Assembly (NCBI RefSeq): GCF_036785885.1
Contig: NC_092315.1
Span: 25,460,026-25,524,025, forward strand
Reading direction: 5' to 3'
DNA from: Coffea arabica
Taxonomy: Eukaryota; Streptophyta; Magnoliopsida; Gentianales; Rubiaceae
DNA length: 64,000 bases
Under the pieces are notes generated by a model. That model was not told the DNA's origin, did no database searches, and was given only the letters and a program-made list of their open reading frames with translations. This document shows, in pieces, positions 60,411 to 64,000 of the stretch. How positions within the stretch are numbered: position 1 is the first letter of the stretch; each line of letters starts with the position of its first letter. The position numbers and the translations under genes were made by a program.

Positions 60411-61770
60411 GTATATGACTAAGACAGTCATGACAATTATAGTAACAACAATATCGAAATTGATAGTATATGCTCCATAGTTATGCTGACTAACCAAAAG
60501 CAGAAGTCCAGAGCACCAATAAAGACAAATCTCGAGCCTAATCCTGAAATTCATCAAAAATGTCTTCTCAATTTCTTTACTGCTGCAATTTCTTCAAATC
60601 TATGTCTTCTAAAGAAACTAGATGGATGAAACAAAATGATCGAGCCTTCAAAGAATAGCAATTGAATTAACAGTTGTGATCACCACCATAGGCTTGTTCT
60701 AACTCTGCAAAACAAGTGGTTCAGAATAACTAAAAGATTTTGAAAAGCTAAAGAAAAGATCTACATGTTGATAATCAATATGACGGTCCCTGAGTTTGCA
60801 TTCAAGTTAAAGCAAAGAAGGAATAACTACAAGGGGAGATACCTTTTGTTTACTTAGCATGAGGCTGTTGCATGATTGGTGGATACAACATAGATAATTC
60901 ATAAAACAAATTTAGCAATCATGTGCAACTATTTCTTCACTCATTGTTAATGGCTACATTTTCCAAAATAGGTATTAAACTAGGTGCCATAAACAATACA
61001 TAAGACATAAATTGGTCTAAAAATATGTGATAAACCTAAATTTAAACAAAACATAATCACCACTCACACTCCGAGTAAGTAGTGGCATTCTCTAGTCCTA
61101 GAAATTACAAGTCAAAACTTTTTATTGATGAAACTAAACTACATTCACAAAAGGTTTACAGATCACCTTGATATGACAACAAAGTGTTTCACAAGACATG
61201 AAAACATTAAAGCTAATCTGTAAATTACCAAGTGACCCAGTACAAGATAAGACAAAAAAACCATTAGCTAATCAATATTAGCTCAATTACCATGCATTTC
61301 TCCTTCATGTCTACTGGCGAATAAGTGGAAGAATAACTCAATTAGTATACTTTTTAAGCCTATATTTATATTGCTCAAGAATAATTGGTACCATTTGCTT
61401 TTCTTCAAAGTTGGTTGTTGCAGCTTCTCATCACCTAATCTTTGAACAAAAGAATAAAATCAATACATGTAGTACTTATCACTATCTTACAAAGTAAAAT
61501 CCTATCTCAATTCTCAAGAGTGGATACTACAGAATGAGGCAATAGGTCATAAGATGGCTTTTCAATCAATGGTATAACTATTCCTAGTATGAAAAAGGAG
61601 CGGAGCAAAATTTTGCCAAATATTCAAAATACCAAGAGCTTCCATCAATTACAAAAAATTTTAAAGATTTTTCAATGCAAAATCTCAAATCCTTGAGAAA
61701 AATTAGTAACAAAATTCTCAGAAATTGTAGTACCACCCATGCAGCAATTCGACGAGTCCGTGTAATTCTC
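60411..61770. other. AT-rich intergenic stretch
   Basis: No gene, RNA or complete transposon seen. The short open frame at 60327-60557 (minus) is hydrophobic low-complexity sequence. Confidence 0.55.
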
Positions 61771-62048
61771 CTTGTTTACAACTTTCTGTATGTACCGATT
61801 GTTTCTCCTTTAGTAATCATTAATAATAGTTAGGGGTGGCATCCTTTCCCCACGGGTAGGATTTTTCAAAAAATAAAAATAAAAAGTTGATAAATCCCTA
61901 AATTTGGTGTCTTCTTGTTTACAGCTTTCTCTATGTACCGATTGTTTCTCCTTTAGTAATCATTAATAATAGTTAGGGGTGGCATCCCTTCCCCACGGGT
62001 AGGATTTTTCAAAAAAAAAAAAAACAAAAAGTTGATAAATCCCTAAAT
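61771..62048 (+). repeat. 143-bp tandem duplication of a LINE-like 3' tail
   Basis: Both copies (from 61771 and from 61914) contain CTTGTTTACA.CTTTCT.TAT, GGGGTGGCATCC.TTCCCC, an A-rich tail after GGATTTTTCAAAA, and AAAGTTGATAAATCCCTAAAT. The A-tail lies inside the unit, so the duplication covers a tail plus flanking sequence. Confidence 0.85.
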
Positions 62049-62993
62049 TAGAACACCAAATTTAACCGTAGATTTTTTCAAAACAAAAAAAAAAAGAAAG
62101 ATTAAAATAAAACTAGTAGACTTGCATAATGCTAGAGTCTTATCTGAATCACATAGCTGTTGCCGTCATCGGAGATAGAGGTCTTCGTTGGTGATCTCTC
62201 CCTTCTTTTACGCTTTGTGTCCTTAATTGAAATACGAAAGACAGAGACCTGCATAGTGCCCTTTAGCAGGGAGGGGGGAGACCTTGAGAAGTTTACATCC
62301 CTAGAATTTGATCTTAGATTAGTCCCTTCGCCGGAGATGGAGTGTTCGTGACCTCTTTGTCTCTTTCGATCTTTGTTTTCTTGATTGTTATTTTGTCGAA
62401 GTAATTAGAAAAGAGCTCTACCCAGAGACGCTCGATCAAAAGAAAATAACTTCAGTAACTCGCTGGGGTAAATTGTTTTTTGCCCTTTTGAACAAAAATT
62501 TTTTCCCCACTTAATTAAGAGCCAGAAAGCGAAAAACATTGAAAATGTTTTCCAAAAAACATTTTACATCCAAACAAACACATATGTTGGAATTGCCTAG
62601 ATGATTAACTTGATGAGAACCTCTTGCTTGCTTGGGATAAAGTCTTCTCTTTCCTTCCTTTTAATTTCCTCACACTCTATTCTTAATGAAAGCAAAAATT
62701 TCTTATCTTGATTTACCCACCAAATATGGCAATCCCAGAGACTTTCCATTCGCCGTAACCAATTGTATCCCAAGTTTGTTGCATAATTGCTTTTTCTACT
62801 AAGATGGCATATTGATGCTGCTAAATAGAAAAAGGATTTTGTTTGGCCATATTTTGAATCGCATATGTTTAAAACCTCCATAATTCTTCCACATTTCTTT
62901 CATTAGCTTGTGTGAATAACTAACTATCATCTGAAAAAAAATAATTGTGAGATCTTCAACCCTTCCACTCTCATGGATATGCTAGTTCAAAGT
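62049..62993. other. Stretch with no recognised gene
   Basis: A plus-strand frame at 62160-62351 and a minus-strand frame at 62597-62881 are open, but their products resemble nothing I know. Near 62540-62580, ATTTTACATCCAAACAAAC is like the end of a plant MITE; no partner end was found. Confidence 0.4.
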
Positions 62994-63290
62994 GTTAGTA
63001 TATATGCCCTAAAGACAATCACTTATGGGGAAATTCATATGTACTTGGACTGTTTGTGCTCTAACAAATGATTTTTTTATCATATTGATTGCTTGTATAT
63101 TTATACTTGTATGATAATGTCCCTAGAATAAATTTAATCAATGGGATCATAAGTGTTATGATGATGAGGTTCATTTGATTTAATAAGTTTATTCTTAAAT
63201 ATCTCTAGTCACAGTATTAATAACAATGGGACATTGTTAATATGGTTAGACTAGCATATACTAAGCCACTTCTATCGAGAAGTACTATGT
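62994..63290 (+). mobile_element. Fragment resembling a Copia LTR
   Basis: TATATATGCCCTAAAGACAATCACTTATGG, with GATAATGTCCCTAGAATAAA and a following ATCAATGGGATCATAAGTGTT stretch, is reminiscent of LTRs of some plant Copia families. No boundaries or target duplication are seen. Confidence 0.4.
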
Positions 63291-63317
63291 AAGGACTCGA
63301 AATTATTTCATATTTTT

Positions 63318-64000
63318 TTTCACGTTAAAAAAGGAGGAGTACAACGGGAGAAGGATAGAGAGGGAGAATGATTCCGTTACACGGTCAAGGGGTGAACCAT
63401 CCTAATATAAGGGAGTTGGGCTCTGTCTAAGGCAACTAGGCCTTTGATATTTTTGGGGAGTTGCGTCGCTGAGAGGACCGAGAAGTGGTGAGAAGAGCTT
63501 GCAAGGGTTGCAAGGGCATCGGCCACCACATTGGCCTCCCGAAAAACGTGGGTGAAGGTGAAGTGCTTGCCTAGGGTCAATTGTCAGATGCGAGAGATTG
63601 ATCGCCATATCCTCCAAGGAACTTCAGATTTGCCCTGCAACATGGGCACCAGGTTAGTGGAATCTATTTCGATGTCCACTGCTGTGAGGCCGCGTTCTAT
63701 ACAAAGTTGTATCCCCTCTAGAAGGGCCTCAACCTCCATGTTCGTCCGAATCCCAAAAAACATTGAAAAGCCAAACAAGACGTCCTCGGAAGGGTTCCGT
63801 ACCATGCCACCCTCGCCTGAGGGGCCAGGGTTCCCTAGGGATGAACCATCCATATTGAGTTTGACAGTGTCTGGAGACGGACATTTCCACAGAATCGAGA
63901 TAGGGACTTTTGGCTTGGGTTGGGAGAGGCGGGAGACCAACCCTAGAGCCACTAGCGTCGAATCCTCAGGTGTAACCTGTACGAAGGGAACCACTTGCGA
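63318..64000 (-). pseudogene. LINE RNase H region and 3' end, cut by the window edge
   Basis: On the minus strand the reading runs from the window edge through KLNMDGSSLGNPGPSGEGGM (first active-site Asp), MEVEALLEGIQLC (Glu), VDIEIDSTNLV (Asp) and FTHVFREANVVADALATL (closing motif) to TAA at 63374-63376, followed by a CT-rich 3' UTR and an A-rich end near 63318. The frame is continuous except for one TGA at 63584-63586 (...SRI stop QLTLGK...), probably a former Cys codon. The reverse transcriptase part would lie beyond 64000. The element appears to have inserted into another LTR copy whose start, TGTAAGGACTCG, is at 63290. Confidence 0.85.

Noticed and set aside
62500..62590. Possible MITE end (TTTTACATCCAAACAAAC)
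   Set aside because: The opposite end is not found within several kilobases, so limits cannot be given.

Overview
The window is plant nuclear DNA, almost certainly from a eudicot. The one well-preserved gene is split into ten exons with plant-like introns. Nearly everything else is transposon sequence: LINEs, Mutator-like elements (MULEs), hAT-like non-autonomous elements, Copia-type and very large non-coding LTR elements. The species cannot be fixed from the sequence; an asterid is only a guess. I see no tRNA, rRNA or CRISPR.

Layout. 1-5085: nested fragments of one family of large non-coding LTRs, with a 44-bp tandem repeat. 5134-5424: relic of a plant transposon protein. 5.4-9.1 kb: AT-rich sequence with little content. 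9139-10485: unidentified acidic protein gene with two apparent frame changes. 11643-22664: a long-TIR, Pack-MULE-like element carrying a decayed gene piece, itself split at 12253/21743 by a 9.48-kb MULE (12254-21733, 9-bp target duplication). That MULE holds a decayed spliced gene (weakly HMG-box-like, then acidic, then start of a Ulp1-like domain), a second copy of its middle part, and a FAR1-type fragment on the other strand. 23138-34113 (minus): complete NTH1, a bifunctional endonuclease III/AP lyase of base-excision repair, predicted 359 aa. Its introns host a hAT-like element (30542-31372) and a 5'-truncated LINE (32101-33181), and a second hAT-like element lies about 250 bp upstream of its start codon.

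35606-43006: a 5'-truncated LINE split by an LTR element (35810-41976), itself split by a second LTR element in the opposite orientation (36431-40155); each of the three layers has its own target duplication. 43189-57319: a complete LARD-type element with two 3.8-kb LTRs and a 6.5-kb interior without recognizable gag or pol but with three tandem arrays. 57.3-64.0 kb: mixed transposon debris, including a solo Copia-type LTR (58752-59554), LINE tails, and a LINE RNase H region running off the right edge on the minus strand.

Working view: NTH1 is the only gene I would call functional. The rest is a record of insertions that can be ordered by nesting. The least ordinary items are the MULE with hairpin-bearing termini and a composite spliced gene, the partial duplication of NTH1 exon 8 whose upstream copy has lost its splice acceptor, a GC-AG intron in NTH1, and hairpin families with compensating stem changes in the LTRs. 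All identity statements and mismatch counts are by eye.
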